A stretch of DNA of 64,000 bases, from contig CBDBHH010000005.1 in the NCBI GenBank assembly GCA_965205535.1, forward strand, positions 1,054,001 to 1,118,000, written 5' to 3'. The position numbers and the translations under genes are program-made. Positions 52,175 through 60,516 of this stretch are shown here, in pieces (positions within the stretch are counted from its first letter, which is position 1; each line of letters starts with the position of its first letter). This DNA is from UBA8079 sp965205535 (GTDB taxonomy: Bacteria > Pseudomonadota > Alphaproteobacteria > UBA6615). The notes beneath the pieces are model-generated. The model saw nothing but the letters and a program-made list of their open reading frames with translations. It was not told the origin of the DNA and did not search any database.

Positions 52175-54520
52175 ATGCGCGAATTCGGCATCGGACAATC
52201 GGTGCCACGGGTCGAGGACCGGCGTCTTCTTACGGGCAAGGGCAACTATACCGACGACCGGAAGGTGCCCGGCGCGGCCTATATGGCCATCGCGCGCTCC
52301 CCGCATGCAGCGGCGGCCATCCGCGCCATCGATACATCGGCTGCAGCCGCGATGCCGGGTGTCGTGGAAGTGCTGACGGCGGATGATCTGACAGCAGACG
52401 GCATAGGCGGCCTGGCCTGCGGCGTGAAGCGCAAGCAGCGCGACGGCTCGCCCATGGTCGAACCACCTTATCCGTTGCTGGCCGATGGTGAGGTTCATCT
52501 CGTGGGCATGGCCGTTGCCGCCGTGATCGCCGAGACATACGCCCAGGCGGTCGACGCCACCGAGGCCATCGAAGTCGACTATGAGCAACACACCCCTGTT
52601 ACGGAAACCGGTCGTGCCCGGGATCCGGACGCGGCGGAAGTCTGGGACAGTGTGCCCGGAAACGAGAGTTTTGTTTTCGCGTTGGGTGACAAGGACGCCA
52701 CGGACGCCGCCTTCGCGACGGCCGACCATGTCATCGAGCTCGACTATGAAATAAGCCGCGTCTCCACCAACACGATGGAAGTCCGCGCCGCGATCGGCTT
52801 CTTCGACCCCCTGGAAGAGCGCTACACACTGTATGCCGGGTGCCAGTCACCGCACCGACTACGTTCGGACCTGGCAAAGAACGTATTCGCGATACCCGAG
52901 GGAAAATTGCGGGTGATCTCGCCCGACATGGGCGGCGGATTCGGCATGCGAGGTAGCCCTTTTGCGGAACACGCGCTGGTCCTTTGGGCGGCAAAACGTA
53001 CCGACCGGCCTGTGCGCTTCAACGCAACCCGCAGCGAGGCCCTGGCGAGCGACTATCACGCCCGTGACAACGTTTCCCACGCCGCGCTGGCGCTTGATGC
53101 CGATGGCAAGTTCCTGGGCCTCCGGGTTTCCACGGATGCCGCACTCGGTGGCTATCTCAGCAATTCCGGGCCCCATTCGCCGACCAACAATCTTGGCGGC
53201 CTGTCGGGCGTCTACACCACCCCCCATGTTCATGTCGAAGCGCGCGGCGTTTACACCCATACCAGCCCGACCGCGACCTACCGCGGGGCCGGACGCCCGG
53301 AAGCGTCTTACGGTCTGGAAAGGCTGATCGACGCCGCCGCCCACGATCTGGGCATCGACCCGGTCGAACTGCGCCGCCGCAACCTGATTCCCAACGAAGC
53401 CCTGCCTTACGACACCGGTTTCGTCTTCACCTATGACAGCGGAGACTTCAACGGCTGCCTCGATCGGGTTGTGGAAGCGGCAGACCGGGATGGGTTCGAG
53501 GCGCGCCGCGCCGAGGCCACCACCCGCGGCAAGCTGCGGGGCATGGGCATCGCCACGGTGATCGAAATCGCCGGCGGCCCGCTGCCACTGCCCAACGAGG
53601 AAAGTGCGGCGGTGCGTTTCGATACGGACGGCGGCGTGTCGGTGCTCATGGGCTCGCACTCACACGGACAGGGGCATGAAACCGCCTTCGCCCAGATCGC
53701 ATCCGAAACGCTCGGCATACCGTTCGATTCCATCCGGGTTCAGTATGGCGACACCGATCTGGTGCATCACGGCAAGGGCACGTTCGGGTCGCGATCGATC
53801 AGCGTGGGTGGCGCCGCATTGCTGCGTGCGTCCGAAAAAATCATCGAACGCGCAAAGCTAATCGCCGCACATCTGCTCGAGGCGGCGCCGGCGGACATCC
53901 AGTTCGACGACGGCATCTTCACCGTGACCGGCACCGACCGCACGATCACCCTTCCCGACGTGGCGAAGGCCTCCTACATGCCGGCGAAGATGCCCCGCGA
54001 GATGGATATGGGATTGTCTGAGGGCGCCATCATCGTGCCCCCGGGCCCGACCTATCCCAACGGCGCGCACGCTTGCGAGGTCGAGATCGACCCGGACACC
54101 GGCGTTGTCGAAATCATCGCCTATACCGTCTTCGACGATGTGGGCGTTGCCCTGAATCCGATGATGGTCAAGGGCCAGGTCCATGGTGGCGTGGTCCAGG
54201 GCGCAGGACAGGCGCTGCTCGAGCGTGTGGTCTACGACCCGGACAGTGGCCAACTGCTTACCGGTTCCTTCATGGACTACGCGATGCCGCGCGCGGACGA
54301 TTTCCCCAGTTTCGACGTGCACGAACACAACATCCCGTCGAAAAACAATCCGATGGGCCTGAAAGGCGCGGGCGAGGCCGGTACCGTCGGGGCGTTGCCG
54401 TCGGTCATGAACGCCGTCTGCGACGCGCTCCGCCCACTCGGCATACGCCATATCGACATGCCTGCCTCACCGGAACGGGTGTGGCAGGCCATACAAAACG
54501 CGACACAAAACGCCGTATAA
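52175..54520 (+). CDS. Xanthine dehydrogenase-family molybdopterin-binding large subunit
   Basis: The 781-residue protein begins IGQSVPRVEDRRLLTGKGNYTDD, the CoxL/aldehyde-oxidase N-terminal signature. It has DMGGGFGMRGSPF near residue 250, TSPTATYRGAGRPEASYGLERLID near residue 368 and KGAGEAGTVGALPSVMNAVCDAL near residue 729, whose Glu is the active-site base. The CO-dehydrogenase AYxCSFR loop is absent, so it is not a form I CoxL. No FAD-binding or 2Fe-2S subunit gene is present in the window, so electrons would need another acceptor or a distant partner. Likely a hydroxylase of an unknown organic acid. Confidence 0.85.
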   Translation: MREFGIGQSVPRVEDRRLLTGKGNYTDDRKVPGAAYMAIARSPHAAAAIRAIDTSAAAAMPGVVEVLTADDLTADGIGGLACGVKRKQRDGSPMVEPPYPLLADGEVHLVGMAVAAVIAETYAQAVDATEAIEVDYEQHTPVTETGRARDPDAAEVWDSVPGNESFVFALGDKDATDAAFATADHVIELDYEISRVSTNTMEVRAAIGFFDPLEERYTLYAGCQSPHRLRSDLAKNVFAIPEGKLRVISPDMGGGFGMRGSPFAEHALVLWAAKRTDRPVRFNATRSEALASDYHARDNVSHAALALDADGKFLGLRVSTDAALGGYLSNSGPHSPTNNLGGLSGVYTTPHVHVEARGVYTHTSPTATYRGAGRPEASYGLERLIDAAAHDLGIDPVELRRRNLIPNEALPYDTGFVFTYDSGDFNGCLDRVVEAADRDGFEARRAEATTRGKLRGMGIATVIEIAGGPLPLPNEESAAVRFDTDGGVSVLMGSHSHGQGHETAFAQIASETLGIPFDSIRVQYGDTDLVHHGKGTFGSRSISVGGAALLRASEKIIERAKLIAAHLLEAAPADIQFDDGIFTVTGTDRTITLPDVAKASYMPAKMPREMDMGLSEGAIIVPPGPTYPNGAHACEVEIDPDTGVVEIIAYTVFDDVGVALNPMMVKGQVHGGVVQGAGQALLERVVYDPDSGQLLTGSFMDYAMPRADDFPSFDVHEHNIPSKNNPMGLKGAGEAGTVGALPSVMNAVCDALRPLGIRHIDMPASPERVWQAIQNATQNAV

Positions 54521-54566
54521 TCGGCACCAACAGATCAACAAGAGTTCCAATTCAAGGAGAGAAACG

Positions 54567-55778
54567 ATGGCCGGTCCCGAAATCAGGAATATGACGCTGC
54601 TGTCCCAGGACACGCTCGTCGGACATGGTGGCATGGGTGAAGGCATGTCCATGCAAGTCACCTCGGACGGCCGCCGCATCATGTGGCTGGCCCATGAATC
54701 CGCGCCGAAAAACTTCACCGGTGTCGACGTCACCGACCCGCGCAAGCCCAGCGTCGTCGTGCAGACCGACCTGCCGGTCATGGAAATGCGCTCGAATTCG
54801 CTCGAGGTGACCGGCGACATCATGGCCGTCGCCTACCAGACACCTGGTGTGAACGAACAGAAGGTTGGCGTCGAACTGTTCGACCTGTCGACCCCGGAAG
54901 ACCCCAAGTCGATTTCCTTCTTCGACTGTTCAGGCCCCCATTCGCGCGGTGTGCACCAGCTCTGGTTCGCCGACGGCGAGTATGTCCACTTCGCCGGCGG
55001 TTCGGACGACTTCGTGCCGACCAACCCGAAGGATGATCAGTTCTACCGCTGCATCGACGTGCGGGATCCTTCGAAGCCGAGCGAGGTTGGTCGCTGGTGG
55101 TACCCCGGCACCCGGGAGGGTGATAACGCACCGCCGCCGCCGCGCCACCCGGACATCGATTCCGGCTTCCGTGCCCACAATACCAACGTCTATCCGCAAC
55201 GCCCCGACCGGATGTATCTGGGCTATCTCGACGGCGGCACCTTCATCATGGACATCTCCGACAAGTCGGACCCCAAGGTGATCGGTGAGTGGAATCCCCA
55301 CCCGCCCTATCCCGGCTTCGCCCACACGGTGCTGCCCCTGTTCAGCAAGGACATCCTGATCGTCACCGACGAGAGCGTGCGCGACGACGCCATGGACTGG
55401 CCGAAGCTGGCCTGGGTCATCGATGCACGCAAGGAAGACAACATGGTGCCGATCGGGACGCTGCCGATGCCGCCGCTGGACGACTTCCGCAATCGCGGCG
55501 GCCGCTTCGGCGCCCATAACCTCCATGAAAACCGGCCCGGCCCGTCCTTCCAGTCGGATGATCTGGTCTTCGGCACCTTCTTCAACGGCGGCCTGCGGGT
55601 ATTCGATCTCAAAGATCCGCTGCAGCCCAAGGAGGTGGCTTATTTCGTGCCGCCCAAGCCGGACAATTCGCCGGTCGCAACGGCACAGATCAACGACGTC
55701 TATGTGGATGAGAACCGCATCGTCTACTGCGTCGACCGCCACGCCGGCGGCCTCTACTGCCTGTCACTCGATATCTAG
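54567..55778 (+). CDS. LVIVD-repeat beta-propeller protein
   Basis: This 403-residue protein is built of repeated blades. Each ends in a hydrophobic-V-D-hydrophobic-S/T-DP-x-KP motif: VDVTDPRKPSVV, FDLSTPEDPKSI, IDVRDPSKPSEV, MDISDKSDPKVI, FDLKDPLQPKEV. LVIVD propellers are mostly of unknown function. There is no signal peptide, so it is probably cytoplasmic. It follows the molybdenum-hydroxylase gene by 46 nt, with an AAGGAGA site, and may serve as a partner or assembly factor, which is inference from position only. Confidence 0.75.
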   Translation: MAGPEIRNMTLLSQDTLVGHGGMGEGMSMQVTSDGRRIMWLAHESAPKNFTGVDVTDPRKPSVVVQTDLPVMEMRSNSLEVTGDIMAVAYQTPGVNEQKVGVELFDLSTPEDPKSISFFDCSGPHSRGVHQLWFADGEYVHFAGGSDDFVPTNPKDDQFYRCIDVRDPSKPSEVGRWWYPGTREGDNAPPPPRHPDIDSGFRAHNTNVYPQRPDRMYLGYLDGGTFIMDISDKSDPKVIGEWNPHPPYPGFAHTVLPLFSKDILIVTDESVRDDAMDWPKLAWVIDARKEDNMVPIGTLPMPPLDDFRNRGGRFGAHNLHENRPGPSFQSDDLVFGTFFNGGLRVFDLKDPLQPKEVAYFVPPKPDNSPVATAQINDVYVDENRIVYCVDRHAGGLYCLSLDI

Positions 55779-55787
55779 TCTCGGGCG

Positions 55788-56309
55788 CTAACCACGCAGA
55801 CCGGCCAGCGGCCGCCGCACAAACGGATGGTGCGGCGCCGCGAGGCCGGTCAGGTAGTCCAGCAGGCGCGGATCGATTTCCGCGTCCGGCTGGACGACCA
55901 GCGGCCCGTCGGCCAGCCAGAACAAGATCCCCGCATCGCTCGTCCGGCCATCCTGTTCGAACCGCGCCCGGACAAGTGGCCGGTAGGCGCCGTAACACCA
56001 GGCGCGGTGGCCGTTCGCCTGTGTTTCCATGCCACCGGGCACGGGCAATTCGTCACGAGCGGCATCGGCCAGCGCAATCACCGTATCGAAATAATCCGCC
56101 AGCCAGCGTCGCGCGGCGATATCGAACACGTCGAGCAGACTGATGTGCAGCTCGCGCAGGAATGCCAGACAGTCATCCGGCGCGGACACTGATTCCGGCG
56201 CGGGGGATTTGAAAAGCGGGTAGTTCCCGTCCGCCAATCGCAGGGCGCGGCCCGCCACAACATCGATGCTGTGCCGCCCGGCATGGGTGATGGTAATCGG
56301 CTGGTTCAT
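55788..56309 (-). CDS. Hypothetical protein
   Basis: The Met at 56309 is preferred over an upstream frame that would overlap the next gene. It gives 173 residues beginning MNQPITITHAGRHSIDVVAG. It contains FLRELHISLLDVFDIAARRWLADYFDTVIALADAARDELPVPGG and a Trp/Tyr-rich middle (GHRAWCYGAYRPLVRARFE), with FWLADGPLVVQPDAEI near the end. No membrane segment and no known family were recognised. It is convergent with the LVIVD gene (9 nt) and divergent from the NMT1-like gene. Confidence 0.5.
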   Translation of the reverse strand: MNQPITITHAGRHSIDVVAGRALRLADGNYPLFKSPAPESVSAPDDCLAFLRELHISLLDVFDIAARRWLADYFDTVIALADAARDELPVPGGMETQANGHRAWCYGAYRPLVRARFEQDGRTSDAGILFWLADGPLVVQPDAEIDPRLLDYLTGLAAPHHPFVRRPLAGLRG

Positions 56310-56410
56310 TTCGATCCGAACAAAGCGCTTTTTTCGCGCGCGCACAAACCCCAGACTACCTTTCAACGGTACCCGTTGTAACCAGCGGGCCTTAAAGGGG
56401 GGACAGGTAC

Positions 56411-57337
56411 ATGCGGACACTGACAATCAATGTGTTTCCGGGGGCCATCAACGTGCCGCTCTGGGCCGGCAGCAATGAGGGCTTCTTCGCCAAGCGCGGT
56501 CTTGAACTCGAAATAGTTCTCACACCCAATTCCATCGAACAGCTGACCGGCATTGCCGCGGGCAAATTCGACCTCATGCTGACCTCGGTCGACAACATCA
56601 TCGCCTACAAGGAAGGTCAGGGCGAAGTGCCGGCCGACGGCGACACCGACCTCTTTGCCTTCATGGGATCCGACGACGCGTTCCTGCGCTTCGTCGTCCA
56701 GGAGGACATCAAGTCTTTCGCGGATCTGCCCGGCAAGATCCTCACCGCCGACGCGCTCACCACCGGCTTCGCTTTCGTGCTGCGCCGCATGCTGGCTCTC
56801 AACGGCGTCGATGAGAACGACATCGAATGGATGTCCACCGGCGGCGTCCTGCAGCGCTGGCAGGCGATGATGGAACATCCCGAACAAAAGGGCACACTGC
56901 AGGTCACGCCGTTCGAGATCATGGGCGCCTCCAAGGGCCATCACGTGCTGGCGCGCGCCGCGGACGTACTGGATTCCTATCAGGGGATCGTCGGCGGGGC
57001 CCGGGTGGCCTGGGCGCGCGAAAACGCCGAAGACCTGTCGGGGTTCATCGCCGGCTGGCTCGAATCCGTAAACTGGCTCTACGATCCGGCCAACCGGCAG
57101 GCCGCGCTGGATGCCATCGGCGAGAACATGCCGCAGATGCCCGAGGCCGTCGCCGCCGGCGCGCTCGACGTGTTCTTCGATCCCGAGACCGGCATGCGCC
57201 GGGACGGCGCGTTCGACATGCCCGGCTTCGCCACCGTCCTCGATCTTCGCCGCGAGTTCGGCCCCGCTCCCGACGATCTGCACGGGCCCGAACACTATAT
57301 CGACACGACGTATCTCGAGGCCGCAAAGGGTCGCTAG
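56411..57337 (+). CDS. NMT1/THI5-like substrate-binding protein without signal peptide
   Basis: The 308-residue protein opens directly with a beta strand (LTINVFPGAINVPLWAGSNEGFFAKRGLELEIV). This is the NMT1/SsuA-like signature, followed by SIEQLTGIAAGKFDLMLTSVDNIIAY and later SYQGIVGGARVAWA. It lacks an N-terminal signal sequence, unlike most family members, so it may act in the cytoplasm or be exported by another route. A GGGGGG-rich ribosome site precedes ATG 56411, which makes a missed signal peptide less likely. No ABC permease or ATPase is nearby. Confidence 0.75.
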   Translation: MRTLTINVFPGAINVPLWAGSNEGFFAKRGLELEIVLTPNSIEQLTGIAAGKFDLMLTSVDNIIAYKEGQGEVPADGDTDLFAFMGSDDAFLRFVVQEDIKSFADLPGKILTADALTTGFAFVLRRMLALNGVDENDIEWMSTGGVLQRWQAMMEHPEQKGTLQVTPFEIMGASKGHHVLARAADVLDSYQGIVGGARVAWARENAEDLSGFIAGWLESVNWLYDPANRQAALDAIGENMPQMPEAVAAGALDVFFDPETGMRRDGAFDMPGFATVLDLRREFGPAPDDLHGPEHYIDTTYLEAAKGR

Positions 57338-57343
57338 GCGCCC

Positions 57344-57715
57344 CTAGACCAGCAGCAACAACGCCCCGATCACGGCGATGTTGGAGAATACGAACGACAG
57401 GTGCAGATGACGGCGCAGCGGGTCTTCCATGGTCCAGAAGCGGTGGAAGATCGCACTCGCCAGAACGGTGAAAACAATCAGTGCGATCGCGCCCATACCC
57501 GCGTGCCAGTCAGCGGCGACCATCACCCCGCCGACGCCCTGTAAGGCGAATCCCGCCCACAGGGTGACCCGGGGCAGCGGAATGTTCATCGCCGCCATCC
57601 GGTCCACATGCTGCTTTTCCTTGGTCCCGGCGTTAAGCGCCAGCGTCCCCAGGAAAAGCGTCGCAATCATCAATTGCCCGATGATCTCGAGCGTCGTGTG
57701 GTCGGCGTAATACAT
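57344..57715 (-). CDS. DoxX-like small membrane protein
   Basis: ATG 57715 begins a 123-residue protein with four hydrophobic helices (LEIIGQLMIATLFLGTLAL, RVTLWAGFALQGVGGVMVAA, GAIALIVFTVLASAIFHRFW, LSFVFSNIAVIGALLLLV). A polar loop, NAGTKEKQHVDRMAAMNIPLP, sits after helix 1. The order fits DoxX/quinol-oxidase-linked proteins, whose roles are mostly unknown. Upstream in the frame lies only coding DNA of the monooxygenase. It begins 5 nt after the monooxygenase stop and is probably co-transcribed with it. Confidence 0.7.
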   Translation of the reverse strand: MYYADHTTLEIIGQLMIATLFLGTLALNAGTKEKQHVDRMAAMNIPLPRVTLWAGFALQGVGGVMVAADWHAGMGAIALIVFTVLASAIFHRFWTMEDPLRRHLHLSFVFSNIAVIGALLLLV

Positions 57716-57720
57716 CGTGC

Positions 57721-58902
57721 CTACTTCAGATGGGTGAGCGGTTCGAGGCCCAGTGCCACCCGTCCATAGGTTGTGGCGGCGACATCCCAGTTGAGCGCAA
57801 AGTGCCCGCTCATGGCGTGCATGTCGCGGAATTTTCGTTGCAGGGCGTTGTCCAGGAAGATGCCCTGGCCGCCGAGGGTTGTGAACAGCCGGTCCACCGC
57901 CGCCCTGCACTCACGCACGAGATAGGCCTGATCACGGCGATTTCGCACCCGTTCCAGATCACCCAACTCGCGGCCTTCATGCATCGCGGCCATCGCCTCG
58001 CTCGTGTCGCGCATCATCAGCAGCCGCGCCGCTTCGATCTGCGCGGCGGCCTCGGCGATGTGAACCTGAATTGTCTGGTGCTCGGCCACGCGCACGCCGC
58101 GCGAGCTGCGCCCGGCCATCTGTTTGACCACCGCCTCCAGCAGGCTCTCCGCAATCCCGAGCGCCGGCACCGCGAGCATGAACGGCACGCACGGTGGATG
58201 GGGCAGCCGGAACAGTGCCGGTGCATCGCTCTGTCCCCGCGCCTTGCCGCCCGCACCCGCCATCCGGAACGGCAACGCGCGATACGCCGGCACGAAGGCA
58301 CTCTCGACATGCAAATTCTTGCTACCGGTGCCGGCCAGCCCCATCACATGCCAATTGTCCTCGATGACCACGTTGTCGCGTGAGACGACACAGTAGTTAG
58401 GCTCGATCGCGTCGTCCTCTCCCGTGGGCAATAGACAGCCCAGGATCAGCCAATCGGCATGATCGCAGCCGCTCGACCATTCCCAGCTGCCGGAGATTTG
58501 CCAGCCGCCATCGGCCCGCTCGTTCTTTCCACCCGGGGTGAACCCGGCAGACACCAGCGCGTCGGGATTGTCGCCCCACACATCGTCGGCCGCACGCGGG
58601 TCGAACATCCCGATGAGAATCTGGTGGTCGGTGTAAACGCCGGCGACCCAGCCCGTGGAACTGCAGCCGCGCGCCAGGGCCGCGACGATATCGCAGGCCT
58701 CATCCAGCGGCGTTTCCGCGCCGCCGAACCGCGCAGGCTGACAAATCCGATGGAGCCCGGCGGCCTTGAGCTCGGCGATTGTCTCGTCGGGCAGCCGTCG
58801 CAAGGCCTCGGTTTCCGCGGCACGCGCGGCGAAGACCGGCTCCAGTGCGGCGGCACGGGATTTGAGGTCCGACGAGGCGGTCGGGGCGGTCGTATCTGGC
58901 AT
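57721..58902 (-). CDS. Acyl-CoA-dehydrogenase-fold flavin-dependent monooxygenase (class D, HsaA/HpaB-like)
   Basis: The 393-residue protein has an N-terminal helical domain (PDETIAELKAAGLHRICQPARFGGAETPLDEACDIVAAL). A middle beta domain follows (GGWQISGSWEWSSGCDHADWLILGCLL near residue 130), then a C-terminal helical bundle (GQGIFLDNALQRKFRDMHAMSGH). This is the layout of class D two-component hydroxylases such as HsaA. They hydroxylate aromatic or similar rings with reduced flavin from a separate reductase, which is not present here. An acyl-CoA dehydrogenase proper is less likely because the catalytic Glu region is not evident. Confidence 0.8.
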   Translation of the reverse strand: MPDTTAPTASSDLKSRAAALEPVFAARAAETEALRRLPDETIAELKAAGLHRICQPARFGGAETPLDEACDIVAALARGCSSTGWVAGVYTDHQILIGMFDPRAADDVWGDNPDALVSAGFTPGGKNERADGGWQISGSWEWSSGCDHADWLILGCLLPTGEDDAIEPNYCVVSRDNVVIEDNWHVMGLAGTGSKNLHVESAFVPAYRALPFRMAGAGGKARGQSDAPALFRLPHPPCVPFMLAVPALGIAESLLEAVVKQMAGRSSRGVRVAEHQTIQVHIAEAAAQIEAARLLMMRDTSEAMAAMHEGRELGDLERVRNRRDQAYLVRECRAAVDRLFTTLGGQGIFLDNALQRKFRDMHAMSGHFALNWDVAATTYGRVALGLEPLTHLK

Positions 58903-58949
58903 GCTGTGTCCTGTCGTCGGTAACCCCCAGTGAAGGCGGCACGGCGTGC

Positions 58950-58993
58950 CCGGTCAAGTGGGTTGAGTCATGTGGATTGGTACACTTGCCCGG
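58950..58993. promoter_or_regulatory. Long inverted repeat in the divergent monooxygenase/cupin promoter region
   Basis: CCGG-t-CAAGTG (58950-58960) and CACTTG-c-CCGG (58983-58993) are mirror arms separated by 22 nt. They are centred between the divergent starts at 58902 and 59031. The layout suits a dimeric regulator controlling both genes, but no regulator gene is present in this half of the window. Confidence 0.4.
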
Positions 58994-59030
58994 TTGGACT
59001 AGACTTGGCCGTGAAACAGGGGAGGCAGAT

Positions 59031-59951
59031 ATGGACGGAACGGTCAGCAATACCGATCAGGCGGTGCGGGAGGACGTCGAGGCACGCGCGCGCTACTACA
59101 GCCCGGCCAACATCTTCAAAGTCGAACGCCCGCCGATCCCGCAGATGGCCTTCGTCACCGAGCGCGACCGGGCCATGGCGCCAGACACCCCCACCGGCTG
59201 GATTCCCCTCGATATCGGCAACCAGATCGGCCTCAACGAACCCGCGACCACACCGCTCATGCTGGCCCGCTACGGGCGCATCGCGCCGGGGGAAACCCTG
59301 ACCGGGTCGTTCCGCGCCAGCGGAGAATTCTATTTCGTCATTTCCGGTGACGGACAGGCGGCCAAGGGCGACGAGAGTTTCGGCTGGGCGGCCGGCGACG
59401 TATTCTCCTTGCCCGGCGGCGGCGAGACCCGCCTCGACGGCGGCACCACCGGTGCCGTTCTGATCCAGGTCACGAACGAACCCGAGATCGCGTTCCACGG
59501 ACTTGAGGTTCCGGCCCCGGAGAATGCGCCCACACAGGCCGTGCGATATCCGATGGCCGAAATCCTTGCTGAGATGGACCGGGTCCGGGCCGATCAATCC
59601 GCCGATCCGAACGCATCGGGACGCGCGTTGCACCTTACCAGCGAGCGCAACGGAAACGCCGATGCCGCCCACCCGTCGATCAAGCTTGCCATGAACACCC
59701 TGGACCCCCAGAGCATTCAGCGCCCGCACCGGCATAATTCGGTGGCCCTCACCCTGCCGATCGAAGCGGAGAATGTGTATTCGGTGATCGAGGGAAATCG
59801 CCTCGACTGGCACCAATACGCGCTGATGATCACTCCGCCGGCGGAACTGCACGAACATCACAACGAAGGCGATACGCCGATGCTCAGTCTCGTCATTCAG
59901 GATGGCGGGCTCTATTTCCGCACCCGCACCATCGGCTTTAGTTTCGACTAA
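59031..59951 (+). CDS. Double-cupin protein, gentisate-dioxygenase-like
   Basis: ATG 59031 follows GGGGAGG with 5-6 nt spacing, fixing the start. The 306-residue protein has two cupin barrels. The N-terminal one has GSFRASGEFYFVISGDGQA and FGWAAGDVFSLPGG. The C-terminal one has IQRPHRHNSVALTLPIE near residue 232 and HEHHNEGDTPMLSLVIQD. The PHRHN segment is the likely Fe(II) site, as in bicupin gentisate or salicylate dioxygenases. It would cleave a hydroxylated ring, which fits a pathway ending in a FAH-family hydrolase at 47 kb. Confidence 0.75.
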   Translation: MDGTVSNTDQAVREDVEARARYYSPANIFKVERPPIPQMAFVTERDRAMAPDTPTGWIPLDIGNQIGLNEPATTPLMLARYGRIAPGETLTGSFRASGEFYFVISGDGQAAKGDESFGWAAGDVFSLPGGGETRLDGGTTGAVLIQVTNEPEIAFHGLEVPAPENAPTQAVRYPMAEILAEMDRVRADQSADPNASGRALHLTSERNGNADAAHPSIKLAMNTLDPQSIQRPHRHNSVALTLPIEAENVYSVIEGNRLDWHQYALMITPPAELHEHHNEGDTPMLSLVIQDGGLYFRTRTIGFSFD

Positions 59952-59975
59952 CCCCCGTTATCAGGAATCTTGAAC

Positions 59976-60509
59976 ATGTCCATCTCCATGCACGCCATCA
60001 CGGTCCCCGTCTTCCAGACGATGCTGACCAACCTCGATTTCGTCCTCGACCGCGGCGCGGAGTTCGCCGCCGAGGCCGGCCTTGATGAAAGCGAGTTCAT
60101 GCAGCGCCGGTTCGCGCCCGACATGTTGACCCTGGCCGAACAGGTCCGACAGGCCTGCATCCACGCAACCGGTGCCCTGTCACGGCTCGCCGCAGTCGAC
60201 GCGCCCGACGTATCCATGGAACCGGATGCCGATTTTACCGCCGCGCGCGCACGGATCGCCACGGCGCTGGACTATGTCGGAAGCTTCTCGGCGGACCAGC
60301 TCGACGGCGATCCCGACCGCGAGGTCACGGTCAAAACGCGTCTCGGGGAGCTCAAATTCACAGCACTCAGTCAGATCCTGCACATCGCCTACCCACAGGT
60401 GTTCTTCCACGTAACGACAGCCTACGACCTGCTGCGCCACGAGGGCGTCCAGATCGGCAAGATCGATTATCTCGGTCAGCCCATGAAGAGCCAGTTCCCG
60501 GACAAGTAG
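59976..60509 (+). CDS. DUF1993 family protein
   Basis: ATG 59976 is favoured over TTG 59970 because of the AGGAA site upstream. The 177-residue helical protein contains HAITVPVFQTMLTNLDFVLDRGAEFAAE at the N-terminus, then FAPDMLTLAEQVRQACIHATGAL and HIAYPQVFFHVTTAYDLLRHEGVQIGKIDYLG. This is the DUF1993 four-helix DinB-like fold. Function is unknown. It lies 24 nt after the double cupin and is likely co-transcribed. It converges on the dienelactone-hydrolase-like gene with a 7-nt gap. Confidence 0.8.
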   Translation: MSISMHAITVPVFQTMLTNLDFVLDRGAEFAAEAGLDESEFMQRRFAPDMLTLAEQVRQACIHATGALSRLAAVDAPDVSMEPDADFTAARARIATALDYVGSFSADQLDGDPDREVTVKTRLGELKFTALSQILHIAYPQVFFHVTTAYDLLRHEGVQIGKIDYLGQPMKSQFPDK

Positions 60510-60516
60510 GCAGGGC

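Noticed and set aside
50847..52208. A 453-residue minus-strand frame opposite tctA
   Set aside because: Composition is dominated by Asp, Gln, Arg and His; antisense to a conserved permease.
52175..54520. Aerobic CO dehydrogenase large subunit
   Set aside because: The AYxCSFR active-site loop is absent and no CoxS or CoxM gene is adjacent.
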